Shown: positions 8,283 to 16,470 of the stretch, one piece after another
Layout of the letters: each line of letters opens with the position of its first letter
How positions within the stretch are numbered: the first letter of the stretch is position 1
Origin: Terriglobia bacterium
GTDB taxonomy: Bacteria > Acidobacteriota > Vicinamibacteria > Vicinamibacterales > CAVVIG01
Direction of reading: 5' to 3'
Assembly (NCBI GenBank): GCA_020073005.1
Contig: JAIQFX010000050.1
Span: 1 to 57,035 of the forward strand
Length of the DNA: 57,035 nucleotides
Made by a program: the position numbers and the translations under genes
The notes under the pieces: generated by a model
Seen by the model: the letters and a program-made list of their open reading frames with translations, nothing else
The model's database searches: none
Told to the model about the DNA's origin: nothing

Positions 8283-9587
8283 AAACGGCTGCTCGATCGA
8301 CGGGCTTTGCGGCGTGAACAGTTCCGCGCCGCTCTCGGTGACGTGCATGTCGTCCTCGAGCCGCACGCCGAACTCGCCCTTGATGTAGACGCCCGGCTCG
8401 TCGCTGAACACCATCCCCGCCTGCATCCTCAGCGCCTTCTCCCATCCGTACATGTTGTTCTTCACCAGGTACGGCCACTCGTGCCCGTCCATGCCCATCC
8501 CGTGTCCGACGCGATGTGAAAAGTACTTGAAGCCCGGCCCGTAGCCGGCGTCGACGATCACCTTGCGCGCGGCGGCGTCGATCGATTCGAGCGCCACGCC
8601 CGGCCGCGCGGCGGCGAGCGCCGCGGACTGCGCCTGATGGACGATGTCGAACACCTTCTTCATCTTGTCCGTCGCCTTACCGAGGACGAACGTGCGCGTG
8701 ATGTCCGACTGGTAGCCTTCGACCGCGCAGCCGTCGTCGATCATGATGATCGTGCCTTCGCGAATCGTCTGCGGCGTGATCGAACCGTGGGGCAGCGCGG
8801 TGTACTCGCCCACCTGGACGCTGGCGAAGCCGGAGAACCCCAGCCGTCCGTAGGCGGTGCCAATCAGACTGCTGACCTGGTTCTGCGTCATGCCCGGCGC
8901 GATCGCGTGGAACACGGCTTCGTAGCATTTCAGCGTGACCTGGCAGGCGAGCCGCATCAACTCGACTTCGTGCGCGTCCTTGATCATGCGGCAGCCCGCC
9001 GTGATCGGCGTCGCGCTCGTGACGTGCAGCGCGGGCGCGGCGCCCGCGATGCTGTCGGCGAACACGAACTTCGACGTCTCCTCGATGCCGAGCCGTCCCG
9101 CGCCGATGCCGCGGTCCTTCAGCCCCTGAGCGACGCGCTCGAACGGGCTTTCGTCTTCCTGCCAGATGGCCACGTCCGTGTGCTCGACCGGACCGCCGGC
9201 CAACTGCTCGCGCGTGCGATCTTCCTCGAACGCCGGCGTCACGATGAACGGATTGCCCACCCGCGGGATGACGACGGCGGTGAGGCGCTCGCTGTTGCCC
9301 CAGCGCATGCCGGTGAAGTAGTTCATCGTCGTGCCGCCGGCCAGCAGGATCGCGTCGATCTTCTGCTCGGCCATGAGCTTCTGCGCGCGCGCGATGCGGG
9401 CGCGCCGCTCGTCGGCGGTGATGGCCTTCGCGCGATCGCGCATCGACGTCAGCGCGGCGATGCTCGGCGGCAGCGGCCCCGCCGATTCATTTCCTCCAGG
9501 ACCGCGTCCGCGCTGTGCGGCGAGGCGGACGACGGGGAGTCCGGCGGCGGCGCCGGCGATCGAGAGGAACGAGCGTCGTGAGATCAT
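8280..9587 (-). CDS. Tat-exported M24 (Xaa-Pro type) metallopeptidase
   Basis: This 435-residue enzyme of the creatinase/prolidase fold is predicted to act outside the cytoplasm. It begins with a twin-arginine signal (MISRRSFLSIAGAAAG). An N-terminal creatinase-like domain (about 60-215) precedes the pita-bread catalytic domain. The dinuclear metal ligands are in order: two Asp in IDDGCAVEGYQSDITR (about 280-292), His in HRVGHGMG (about 357), Glu in DEPGVY (about 396) and Glu in RLEDDMH (about 409). The start at 9587 has GAGGAG 7 bp upstream and yields the Tat signal; the longer frame reads through a repeat array and is rejected. Its TAG stop is provided by the ACGACTA array. Confidence 0.88.
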   Translation of the reverse strand: MISRRSFLSIAGAAAGLPVVRLAAQRGRGPGGNESAGPLPPSIAALTSMRDRAKAITADERRARIARAQKLMAEQKIDAILLAGGTTMNYFTGMRWGNSERLTAVVIPRVGNPFIVTPAFEEDRTREQLAGGPVEHTDVAIWQEDESPFERVAQGLKDRGIGAGRLGIEETSKFVFADSIAGAAPALHVTSATPITAGCRMIKDAHEVELMRLACQVTLKCYEAVFHAIAPGMTQNQVSSLIGTAYGRLGFSGFASVQVGEYTALPHGSITPQTIREGTIIMIDDGCAVEGYQSDITRTFVLGKATDKMKKVFDIVHQAQSAALAAARPGVALESIDAAARKVIVDAGYGPGFKYFSHRVGHGMGMDGHEWPYLVKNNMYGWEKALRMQAGMVFSDEPGVYIKGEFGVRLEDDMHVTESGAELFTPQSPSIEQPF

Positions 9588-9599
9588 CGGTGACTCCTC

Positions 9600-9634
9600 A
9601 ATCTGAAATCTGAATTCTACAATCTGAAATTCTT
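9600..9634. repeat. Period-7 array, AATCTGA type
   Basis: Five 7-bp units (AATCTGA, AATCTGA, ATTCTAC, AATCTGA, AATTCTT) fill the gap between the stop of the barrel gene (9634) and the ribosome-binding site of the M24 peptidase. Confidence 0.85.
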
Positions 9635-10722
9635 CACCACCACCGCCTCGCCCAGACGAGGGAGACGCCGACCTGGTTGTCCCAGGACGTCGCACCGTAC
9701 GTCTGGCGGGTGTAGTAGCTCGATCGAATCGTAATCTCCGGCGTCATCCGGAAGCCGGCGGTCGCCTCGAACATGTCGAGGGTCGGACGCGCGGCGGCCG
9801 CCGATGCCGTCGCGGGCAACGGCGCGGACACGGCTTCGCGCCGCGCCGCCACGAACCAGCGCGGCGACAGCGTCTGCGTCCCCTGGACGAACCACTCGTA
9901 CGCGACGGCCGGCGTGGTCGACGTCTCGAACGAGGAGCGCATGAACTCGCCGGTGATCCTGGTCGACGCGAATGCGTACTCGCCCTCGGCGCCGGCCATC
10001 GTGACGGCGCGGCCGTCGCTGCCCGGCGTCGTGATCTCCTCGGACGTCGCGTAGGCCCCGTGCGCGAACGACGCGCCGAGGCGCAGACCGATCTTCGGCG
10101 TGACCCCGGCGCCGAAGACGGCGACCGGCGTTTGTCTGGGATTGGCGGTCGCGCCGACCGCGTAGGCGCGCGCGGCATTGACGACCGCCACGCGGGCATC
10201 CCATCGCAGCGTCGAGACGGTGACTTGCGCGCCGAGCGGATAGCTGTTCGCCACCGGCGTCGCGCGCGGTCCGGTCGCGTCGAACGACGGCATCGGGACC
10301 ACGTAGCTGATGTGCGGCGCGATCAGCGGGTTGGCGTCGGCCCTCACGTCGAAGAGGCCGAGGCCGATGGGCGACAGGATGTACCCGGCGTCCGCGCGCG
10401 TGGCGACGGGCCCGGGCCGCTCGTACCGCAGGCCCGCCCCGTACAACTCCGTGTCCCACGGCGGCACGGGCGCCGTCGACGTGGACGGCCGCGCCTGCCT
10501 GAACCACGGCCGCGCGTACACCTGCCAGTGATCGCTCAGGCGGACCGCCGCGGAAATGTCGATGACGACCTGCGCGCGGGCGACGGCGTTCTCGCCGCCG
10601 AATTCGTCGACGCCGATCGCGCTCTCGATGGCGACGCGGGAGACGTCCTGCGCCGAAGCGGCCGGCGCGACGGCGAGGATCGCGAGCGCGACCGCTGCCG
10701 CGTTACGCGTGGGCGAGCACAT
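9634..10722 (-). CDS. Probable outer-membrane beta-barrel protein
   Basis: This 362-residue protein has a clear signal peptide (hydrophobic 8-22, cleavage after ASA, about residue 24). The mature part alternates polar and aromatic residues in repeated beta-strand-like stretches and ends VSLVWARRWW, as expected for an outer-membrane barrel. No specific family was recognised. It is the last gene of a three-gene minus-strand operon, with its start overlapping the HD-GYP gene by 20 bp. The context suggests it works with the periplasmic cupredoxin-like protein. Porin, copper-resistance (CopB-like) or cellulose-type barrels are all possible. Confidence 0.7.
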   Translation of the reverse strand: MCSPTRNAAAVALAILAVAPAASAQDVSRVAIESAIGVDEFGGENAVARAQVVIDISAAVRLSDHWQVYARPWFRQARPSTSTAPVPPWDTELYGAGLRYERPGPVATRADAGYILSPIGLGLFDVRADANPLIAPHISYVVPMPSFDATGPRATPVANSYPLGAQVTVSTLRWDARVAVVNAARAYAVGATANPRQTPVAVFGAGVTPKIGLRLGASFAHGAYATSEEITTPGSDGRAVTMAGAEGEYAFASTRITGEFMRSSFETSTTPAVAYEWFVQGTQTLSPRWFVAARREAVSAPLPATASAAAARPTLDMFEATAGFRMTPEITIRSSYYTRQTYGATSWDNQVGVSLVWARRWW

Positions 10723-12379
10723 GACCGGTGTCGGACGTCACCCCGGGAAGCGCGTTGGCCAGCGCGCCCACGATCTCCGCGTGGAACTCGGTTCCCGCGC
10801 AGCGCCACAGCTCGCGCAGCGCGTCGCCCGACGGCCGCGCGTTGCGGTACGCGCGCGCGCTCGTCATCGCGTCGTAGGCGTCGGCGACGTGCACGATGCG
10901 CGCGGCGAGCGGAATGTCGTCGCCGCGCAGGCCGTTGGGATAGCCGCGTCCGTCCGGCCGCTCGTGATGCAGTTCGACGATGGGGATGTGGCGCAGGAGG
11001 AACGGCACGGACTTCAGGATCCGCGCGCCGAGCACCGGATGCGTCTTGATGATGGCGTACTCGGCGTCGGTCAGCCGGTCCGGTTTCATCAGCACCTGAT
11101 CGGGCACGCCGATCTTGCCGATGTCGTGGAGCAGCGCGCCGAGCCGCAGCACCTCGAGGTCATCGTCGGCGAGCGCCAGGGTCCGGCCGATCGCGACCGA
11201 GAGCACGCTGACGCGCTCGGAGTGGCCGGCCGTGTACGGATCGCGCGCGTCGAGCGCCGTGGCCAGCGCGCGGATCGCGCCGGTGTAGGCCGCTTCGGTT
11301 TGCGCTTCCGCCGCGGCGACCGACGCCATCAGGTTGTTGAACGTCCGCGTGAGCGCGTCGATCTCCTCGCTCGATCCGGTGGCCGCGATCGGCGTCGTGA
11401 CGTCGTGGGACGCGGCCATCGCGGCGAGCGACGACGACAGCCGTCCGATCGGCCCGGTGAGCAGTCGCGCGAGCCAGAGGCTGCCGATCAACGCCAGCGC
11501 GATCGCGCCGACGGCAATCAGCGCGAGATTGCTCATCGCTTCGCGCGTCGCGCTGCGCGAGGTCTCGTCGATCGACCCGAGCGCGTAAAAGACCGTGTCG
11601 CCGACGGCCACCAGGCGGCGGAACGCGTGCGACTCGCCGTCGAGCGTCGCCGTCCCGTCGACCGGTTTCGCGACCGCGACCAGGGATTCGAATTGCCGCG
11701 CCGCCTCGGCCGAGAGCGTGCTGGCCACCAGCAGGCCGTCGCTGACGATGGCCGTGCGCGTGCCCGCGAGGCGCTGCAGCTCCTCGGCGTAGTTCTGATC
11801 GAGGCTCGTCGCGAGATACAGCGTGCCGATCGTCGTGCCCTCGATCTCCAGCGGCACGGCGACGGTGCGGAACGGCTCGCCGCCCATCCGCGCGATGCCG
11901 TCGAACGTGTTTCCCTCGGCGTTCGCCGTGAACGCGACCGTCCGGCCGACCGGCCAGCGATTGCCGAGCCGTCCGGCCGACGCGAGGATCGTCTGGCGCA
12001 TGTCGACGACCACGAGCGCGTCCGAGTCGATGCGCGCCGCGACCTTCTTCAATTCGTCGTCGATGGTCGTGAGCAGCTGCGTTTTCTTCGCGCCGCTGAT
12101 CGTGCGGACCTCGGCCTGATACGTGTCGAGGGCGGCTTTCAGCGTCGGGCTCTCCGCCACGGTCGCGGCCTGCGCGACGAGCTCGCGCTGGCGCCGCGTC
12201 TCGAGCGCCGCGAACATCCGCTGGCTCGACGCGAGGTTGGCCGTCACCGCCTCGCGCACCTGCCTGCGGACCGTCAGCATGACGACGACGAAGACGACGA
12301 CCAGCAGCGCGATCACGGTCGCGAACGTGACCGCGAGCGTCTTCATCAGGAGCCGGGGCGGCCGGCGGCCGGCGGTCAT
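10703..12379 (-). CDS. Membrane HD-GYP phosphodiesterase with periplasmic sensor
   Basis: This 558-residue inner-membrane protein is likely to degrade cyclic-di-GMP. TM1 is at about 13-36, followed by a periplasmic Cache-like sensor of about 240 residues. TM2 (about 283-305) leads into a HAMP-like linker (LLTGPIGRLSSSL) and then the HD-GYP domain. The catalytic HD pair is in LLHDIGKIG (about residue 418) and the signature is HHERPDGRGYPNGL (about 468-481), so both motifs are intact. The ATG overlaps the cupredoxin gene stop by 4 bp. The setting suggests that sensing of a periplasmic, perhaps copper or redox, condition is linked to c-di-GMP turnover; that link is inference. Confidence 0.9.
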   Translation of the reverse strand: MTAGRRPPRLLMKTLAVTFATVIALLVVVFVVVMLTVRRQVREAVTANLASSQRMFAALETRRQRELVAQAATVAESPTLKAALDTYQAEVRTISGAKKTQLLTTIDDELKKVAARIDSDALVVVDMRQTILASAGRLGNRWPVGRTVAFTANAEGNTFDGIARMGGEPFRTVAVPLEIEGTTIGTLYLATSLDQNYAEELQRLAGTRTAIVSDGLLVASTLSAEAARQFESLVAVAKPVDGTATLDGESHAFRRLVAVGDTVFYALGSIDETSRSATREAMSNLALIAVGAIALALIGSLWLARLLTGPIGRLSSSLAAMAASHDVTTPIAATGSSEEIDALTRTFNNLMASVAAAEAQTEAAYTGAIRALATALDARDPYTAGHSERVSVLSVAIGRTLALADDDLEVLRLGALLHDIGKIGVPDQVLMKPDRLTDAEYAIIKTHPVLGARILKSVPFLLRHIPIVELHHERPDGRGYPNGLRGDDIPLAARIVHVADAYDAMTSARAYRNARPSGDALRELWRCAGTEFHAEIVGALANALPGVTSDTGHVLAHA

Positions 12380-13074
12380 TTCGAATCCTCGACCGGCAAC
12401 GACAGGTTGATCGTCGTCGCTTTGCCGCGCTCGACGGTGATCGTGCCGGTCCGCTCGCCGACGCGCTCGTGCCAGCCGACGATCGTGTACTTGCCGGGCG
12501 GCACGTTCGGGATCTCGAACAGGCCGTCGTTGCCGGGAACCGTGAAGTAGGGATGATCGAGCACGAGGATCGTCGCGCTCATGTGCGAGTGAATGTGGCA
12601 GTACACCTTGACGATCCCCGCCTTGGCGAACGTGAAGCTGCGGCTCTCGCCCTGCGGATAGCGGCGCAGGTCGAATGTCGCCGCGCTCGAGAGCGAAAAG
12701 ACGTTGTGAAAGATCGGATCGTCGTTGGGAAAGTCCACGGTCGATCCGCGAGTGATCGTCAGCACGTGCGGCACGAACGCTTCGTGTTCCTGACGCAGCT
12801 CCGCGCGCCGCACGGGCAGCGCGCCGCGAAACGCGACATCGTTCAAGTACACGACGACGTTCTTCATTTCCGGCGACGGCTTGGCGTCGCTCGGGCCGAC
12901 GGCGCGGGTGGGATACGCGGTCGAGGGGAGCGCCGCGCCGCGGATTTTGGTCGTCAGCGTGACTTTCCCGGCAACGCTGCCGGTGTCGGGTGACTGGCCG
13001 CGCAGGGCGGCCGGGACCGTCAGCGCGACGAGGAGACCGGCCGTCGCAAGCGTGCGGCGCATGTGTCGGGCCAT
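12376..13074 (-). CDS. Secreted cupredoxin-like protein with carboxypeptidase-regulatory-like domain
   Basis: This 232-residue periplasmic protein has a signal peptide (about 1-26, ending ALRG-Q). The middle looks like a cupredoxin fold with type-1 copper ligands H123 (IFHNVF), C159, H162 and M165 (C-x2-H-x2-M). The C-terminal 50 residues (GLFEIPNVPPGKYTIVGWHE) resemble the carboxypeptidase-regulatory-like beta-sandwich seen in methylamine-utilisation-type proteins. It probably binds copper and carries electrons or acts in copper handling. It is the first gene of the cupredoxin/HD-GYP/barrel operon, with a perfect palindrome just upstream. Confidence 0.8.
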   Translation of the reverse strand: MARHMRRTLATAGLLVALTVPAALRGQSPDTGSVAGKVTLTTKIRGAALPSTAYPTRAVGPSDAKPSPEMKNVVVYLNDVAFRGALPVRRAELRQEHEAFVPHVLTITRGSTVDFPNDDPIFHNVFSLSSAATFDLRRYPQGESRSFTFAKAGIVKVYCHIHSHMSATILVLDHPYFTVPGNDGLFEIPNVPPGKYTIVGWHERVGERTGTITVERGKATTINLSLPVEDSK

Positions 13075-13081
13075 TTTACGA

Positions 13082-13097
13082 CGTGACGGCCGTCACG
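13082..13097. promoter_or_regulatory. Perfect 16-bp palindrome, possible operator
   Basis: CGTGACGGCCGTCACG lies 8 bp upstream of the cupredoxin gene start (minus strand). The GTGAC/GTCAC half sites resemble CRP/FNR-type boxes but have no AT-rich core. It is well placed to control the three-gene operon. Confidence 0.5.
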
Positions 13098-13109
13098 GGC
13101 GCGATTCTC

Positions 13110-13134
13110 GAAACAAGAGATATGATCTCGTTTC
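13110..13134 (-). terminator. Hairpin after the methyltransferase stop
   Basis: GAAAC/GTTTC and GAGAT/ATCTC pair around a short loop with a 2-nt bulge. On the minus strand the hairpin starts at the stop codon of the 13133-13813 gene. There is no clear T-run, so termination activity is uncertain. Confidence 0.35.
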
Positions 13135-13813
13135 AATAAATGTAGGGGATGATGCGCCACCGTACGGCGCGCTCGTAGCGCGCGTACTCGTCCCCGAAGC
13201 TCTGCCGCAGGGATCGCTCCTCCAGCGGGACCGCGACGACGAGATAGATCGAGGTCAGCACCGCGAACGCCAGGCGATCGCCGGTCATGTGCGCGGCGCC
13301 GAAGACGGCCAGGATCCACCCGAGGTAGAGCGGATGGCGCACCCAGCGGTACGGTCCGTCGACTTGCAGCGCGTCCGCCTGACGCGAAGGGCGAATGCCG
13401 GCCAGCTCCAGCGGATCGATCCGCGCTACGGCGCGCGCGATGAGCAGGACGCCGCTCAGCTGCGCGATCGCCCCGGCCACCGCCGCCGCGCCGGCGGCGT
13501 CATAGAGCTGGCCGCCGACCGATCGCCACAGCGCGCACACGAGGATCAACAGCAGGCTGGCGATCCACACGTACACCGAACGCCGCAGCCGCGCGGGAAT
13601 CGCGGCGAGCCGGCGCTTGATCGCCTCGCGGGCGAACAAACTGTGATGCAGCGCGAACACCGTGACGAGCGCGGCGTCCCACGCGATCGGCGGCCAGCCG
13701 CCGTCGGGCTGCAGGCGGCCGAGCGGCACGAGATACCACCACGTGCAGCCGGCCAGCGACGCGACGAACAGCGCGCCGCCGGTCCACACGAAGGCGTGGT
13801 CGAATTTGGTCAT
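13133..13813 (-). CDS. Isoprenylcysteine/phospholipid methyltransferase-family membrane protein
   Basis: This 226-residue integral membrane protein has about five hydrophobic helices. The C-terminal half has the family signature GPYRWVRHPLYLGWIL (about 162-177) and then VPLEERSLRQSFGDEYARY, which form the SAM-binding and catalytic parts of the ICMT/PEMT superfamily. The substrate is unknown; bacterial members methylate isoprenoid, phenolic or lipid groups. A second family member lies at 16471-16974. Its start is next to an 8-bp repeat array folded as an inverted pair. Confidence 0.8.
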   Translation of the reverse strand: MTKFDHAFVWTGGALFVASLAGCTWWYLVPLGRLQPDGGWPPIAWDAALVTVFALHHSLFAREAIKRRLAAIPARLRRSVYVWIASLLLILVCALWRSVGGQLYDAAGAAAVAGAIAQLSGVLLIARAVARIDPLELAGIRPSRQADALQVDGPYRWVRHPLYLGWILAVFGAAHMTGDRLAFAVLTSIYLVVAVPLEERSLRQSFGDEYARYERAVRWRIIPYIY

Positions 13814-13897
13814 TGAGTCATCTGGTTATCGAGTCATTGGGTCGGTCAATCGACGTCTTCAAATGACCAGATAACCAGATGACTCAATGACCCAATA
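13812..13897. repeat. Period-8 arrays in inverted orientation
   Basis: Left arm units are TGAGTCAT, CTGGTTAT, CGAGTCAT and TGGGTCGG. The right arm, read on the other strand, has TGGGTCAT, TGAGTCAT, CTGGTTAT and CTGGTCAT. Positions 13812-13829 and 13871-13888 are an 18-bp perfect inverted repeat with a 41-nt loop. It fills the whole divergent gap between the methyltransferase and ketosynthase genes and overlaps the methyltransferase start codon. Confidence 0.9.
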
Positions 13898-13913
13898 GTA
13901 TAGGTTGCGATCT

Positions 13914-15191
13914 ATGCCGCATTCTGGAGCCCCGCGCGTCGTGATTACCGGCATCGGCGCCGTGTCGCCGTTCGGCGTCGGCCGCGAGTGTTTCTGGGAC
14001 GCGATCAGCCGCGGCTGCAGCGGAACGCGCGCGATCACGGAATTCGACGTGTCCGGACTCAGCTGTCGCGTGGCGGCGCCGGTCGGCGCGGTGACGGCCG
14101 CCGATGTCCCGCCGCTCGACGGCGACGATGAGCGCGACGCCGGCTACCGCGCGGACCCGGATCGGTACTCGCGCGCGGCGCTGATCGGCGTGATCGCGGC
14201 GCGCGAAGCCTGGATCGACGCCGGACTCTCGATCGGCGAGCCGGGCGCCGGCGTCGTGATCGGCAGCGGCGGCGGCGGGATCGACGTCGGCGAGCGGCAG
14301 TATCACGACTACTTCGTCGACCGCGGCAAGCGCGTCTCGCCGTACGCGATCCCGGTGTCGATCGTCGGGATGATGTCGAGCGAGATCTCGATCTCGCTGC
14401 GCCTGCACGGCATCAGCCACGTGCTCTCGTGCGGCTGCACCAGCTCGACCGACGCGCTCGGGTACGGCGCGGCGCTCATCCGATCGGGCGATGCCGAGGT
14501 GCTGCTCTCGGGCGGCGCCGACGCGTGCGTGACGCAGGGCATGATGTACGGCTTCGCGAGAATGCGGGCCGTGTCGACCGCGTACAACGACCGGCCCGCC
14601 GAAGCGTCGCGGCCGTTCGACAAGGGGCGCGACGGATTCGTGCTGGGCGAGGGCGCGTGGATGCTGGTGCTCGAGCGCGAGGATCGCGCGCGGGCGCGCG
14701 GCGCGAAGATCTACGCGTCGATCGACGGCTACGGATCGACGTGCGACGCGTACCATCGCGTGCAGATGGCGCCCGACGGCGATCAGATCATCCGCGCGCT
14801 GACGCTGGCGATCACGCGTGCCGGCCGCGCGCCTGAAGAAATCGGCTACGTGAACTATCACGGCACCTCGACCGTGCTCAACGACACGGTCGAGGCGCGA
14901 TCGGTGCGCCGGCTGTTCGGCGATCACGCCGATCGGCTGGCGGGATCGTCGGTGAAGTCGATGATCGGCCATCCGCAGGGCGCCAGCGGCGCGGCCGGTG
15001 TCGTGACCGCGGCGCTCGCGCTCTCGCGCGGCTTCCTCCCGCCGACCATCAATCACCGCGATCCCGATCCGGCGTGCGACCTCGACGTCATTCCGAACCA
15101 GGGACGCGCGACGAGCGTCGACGCGGCGCTGTGCAATTGCCTCGGATTCGGGTCGAAGAACAGCGCAATTGTCATCGGACGAATTGCGTAG
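13914..15191 (+). CDS. Beta-ketoacyl-ACP synthase, KAS II (FabF)-like
   Basis: This 425-residue thiolase-fold condensing enzyme performs Claisen condensation of an acyl chain with malonyl-ACP. The catalytic triad is intact: C175 in SCGCTSS, H317 in NYHGTST and H354 in KSMIGHPQG, with K349. The ATG at 13914 is preferred over a TTG nine bases upstream. A TATAGG element at 13899-13904 would place transcription only a few bases before this ATG. The sequence differs from housekeeping FabF in a long acidic insert around residues 66-85. With the flavin reductase and methyltransferase downstream it may belong to a small secondary-lipid pathway. Related period-8 arrays flank it on both sides. Confidence 0.88.
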   Translation: MPHSGAPRVVITGIGAVSPFGVGRECFWDAISRGCSGTRAITEFDVSGLSCRVAAPVGAVTAADVPPLDGDDERDAGYRADPDRYSRAALIGVIAAREAWIDAGLSIGEPGAGVVIGSGGGGIDVGERQYHDYFVDRGKRVSPYAIPVSIVGMMSSEISISLRLHGISHVLSCGCTSSTDALGYGAALIRSGDAEVLLSGGADACVTQGMMYGFARMRAVSTAYNDRPAEASRPFDKGRDGFVLGEGAWMLVLEREDRARARGAKIYASIDGYGSTCDAYHRVQMAPDGDQIIRALTLAITRAGRAPEEIGYVNYHGTSTVLNDTVEARSVRRLFGDHADRLAGSSVKSMIGHPQGASGAAGVVTAALALSRGFLPPTINHRDPDPACDLDVIPNQGRATSVDAALCNCLGFGSKNSAIVIGRIA

Positions 15192-15192
15192 T

Positions 15193-15282
15193 TGAGTAAG
15201 TGGGTAATCTGGCAATGGCATTGCTGACGTCGATGACCCAATCGATTACCCAGTTACCCAATTACCCACTTACCCAATTCAC
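15193..15282. repeat. Period-8 arrays in inverted orientation
   Basis: Left units are TGAGTAAG, TGGGTAAT and CTGGCAAT. The right arm has CGATTACC, CAGTTACC, CAATTACC, CACTTACC and CAATTCAC in exact 8-bp steps. Positions 15196-15208 and 15261-15273 form a 13-bp perfect inverted repeat. It fills the gap between the ketosynthase stop and the next ATG (15285). Unit sequences are related to those at 13812-13897. Confidence 0.9.
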
Positions 15283-15284
15283 CC

Positions 15285-16466
15285 ATGCATGATGTCCTCC
15301 TCGTCGGCGCCGGGCCGGCTGGCGCGGTGGCCGGCATCGTCCTCGCGCGCGCGGGCGCGCGCGTCCGGCTGATCGATCGCGCGACGTTTCCGCGCGACAA
15401 ACTCTGCGGCGACACGCTGAATCCCGGCACGCTCGCGCATCTCTCGCGATTGGGCCTGGCCGCCGGCATCGAGCGGCGCGGCTTGCGTGTCGACGGCATG
15501 TGCGTCACCGGTGAGCGAGGTGACACGATCGTCGGCCGTTATCCCGGCGGGCTGAGTGGACGTGCGATCGTGCGTCGCGAGCTGGATGCGCTGCTGCTGC
15601 AGCAGGCGGCGGCTGCCGGTTGCGAGATCGAGACGGGCTGCGCCGCGCGGCGGCCGATTGTGATCGAACGCGGAGCCGAGCGCCGCGTCACAGGCGTGAT
15701 CGTCAGCACGGCCGGCGGCGACCGCTCGATGGACGCGCCGGTCACGATCGCCGCCGACGGACGCCGGTCGACGATCGCGTTCGGTCTCGGCCTCGCGCGA
15801 CATCCCGCGCACCCGCGCCGCTGGGCAATCGGTGCGTACTACGAGGGCTTTCTCCACGGAATGAACGCAGAGACCGCGGAGAGCGCAGAGGGTGTGTGCG
15901 GAGAGATGCACATCCGCCGCGGCCGCTACATCGGCGTCGCGCCGGTGCCCGGCGGCCTCACCAACGTCTGTCTCGTGATGCCGTCGCACGCCGGCGACGA
16001 GGCGTTCGGCGATCCCGCCGCGCTTCTCGCGCGAGAGCTGGCGCGCGATCCGCTGCTCCGCGATCGCGCCGCCGGCGCGCGCCTCGCGACTCCGCCCGTG
16101 GTGCTCGGACCGCTGGCCGTCGATGTCGACGCCGCCGCAATCGACGGACTGCTGCTCGCCGGCGACGCCGCCGGCTTCATCGATCCGATGACGGGCGACG
16201 GTCTGCGCTTCGCCGTGCGCGGCGGTGAGCTCGCGGCGCACGCGGCGCTCAGCGCGCTCGAACATGGATGGACCGGCGTCGCGGATCGACTCGCGTCCGC
16301 CCGCCGCCGCGAGTTCGGCGGAAAGTGGCGCTTCAACCGCGCCCTGCGCGCGCTCGTCGCGTCACCGCGCGCGGTCGGCGCTGCCGCGCGAGGTGCGCGC
16401 CTTGTGCCGATCGCTCTGCGCGCGGTGATCGCCCGCGCCGGCGATTGCGACGCGGCCGCGCATTGA
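15285..16466 (+). CDS. FAD-dependent oxidoreductase, geranylgeranyl-reductase family
   Basis: This 393-residue flavoprotein has an N-terminal dinucleotide fold (LLVGAGPAGAVAG, residues 5-17), a KLCGDTLNPG segment typical of geranylgeranyl reductase-like enzymes, and a second FAD motif (LLLAGDAAGFIDPMTGDGLR, about 286-305). Members reduce isoprenoid double bonds or hydroxylate polyketides. Residues 194-202 (NAETAESAE) are encoded by three 9-bp repeat units and look like an in-frame insertion. It lies downstream of the ketosynthase and 4 bp upstream of the methyltransferase, so the three may modify one product. Confidence 0.85.
   Translation: MHDVLLVGAGPAGAVAGIVLARAGARVRLIDRATFPRDKLCGDTLNPGTLAHLSRLGLAAGIERRGLRVDGMCVTGERGDTIVGRYPGGLSGRAIVRRELDALLLQQAAAAGCEIETGCAARRPIVIERGAERRVTGVIVSTAGGDRSMDAPVTIAADGRRSTIAFGLGLARHPAHPRRWAIGAYYEGFLHGMNAETAESAEGVCGEMHIRRGRYIGVAPVPGGLTNVCLVMPSHAGDEAFGDPAALLARELARDPLLRDRAAGARLATPPVVLGPLAVDVDAAAIDGLLLAGDAAGFIDPMTGDGLRFAVRGGELAAHAALSALEHGWTGVADRLASARRREFGGKWRFNRALRALVASPRAVGAAARGARLVPIALRAVIARAGDCDAAAH
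15864..15890. repeat. In-frame period-9 repeat inside the flavoprotein gene
   Basis: Three 9-bp units (AACGCAGAG, ACCGCGGAG, AGCGCAGAG) encode NAE-TAE-SAE. The unit length keeps the reading frame. Confidence 0.8.
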
Positions 16467-16470
16467 CGTC

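Noticed and set aside
9588-9695. Longer M24 peptidase N-terminus
   Set aside because: Reads through the AATCTGA array and would bury the Tat signal; a good ribosome-binding site precedes 9587.
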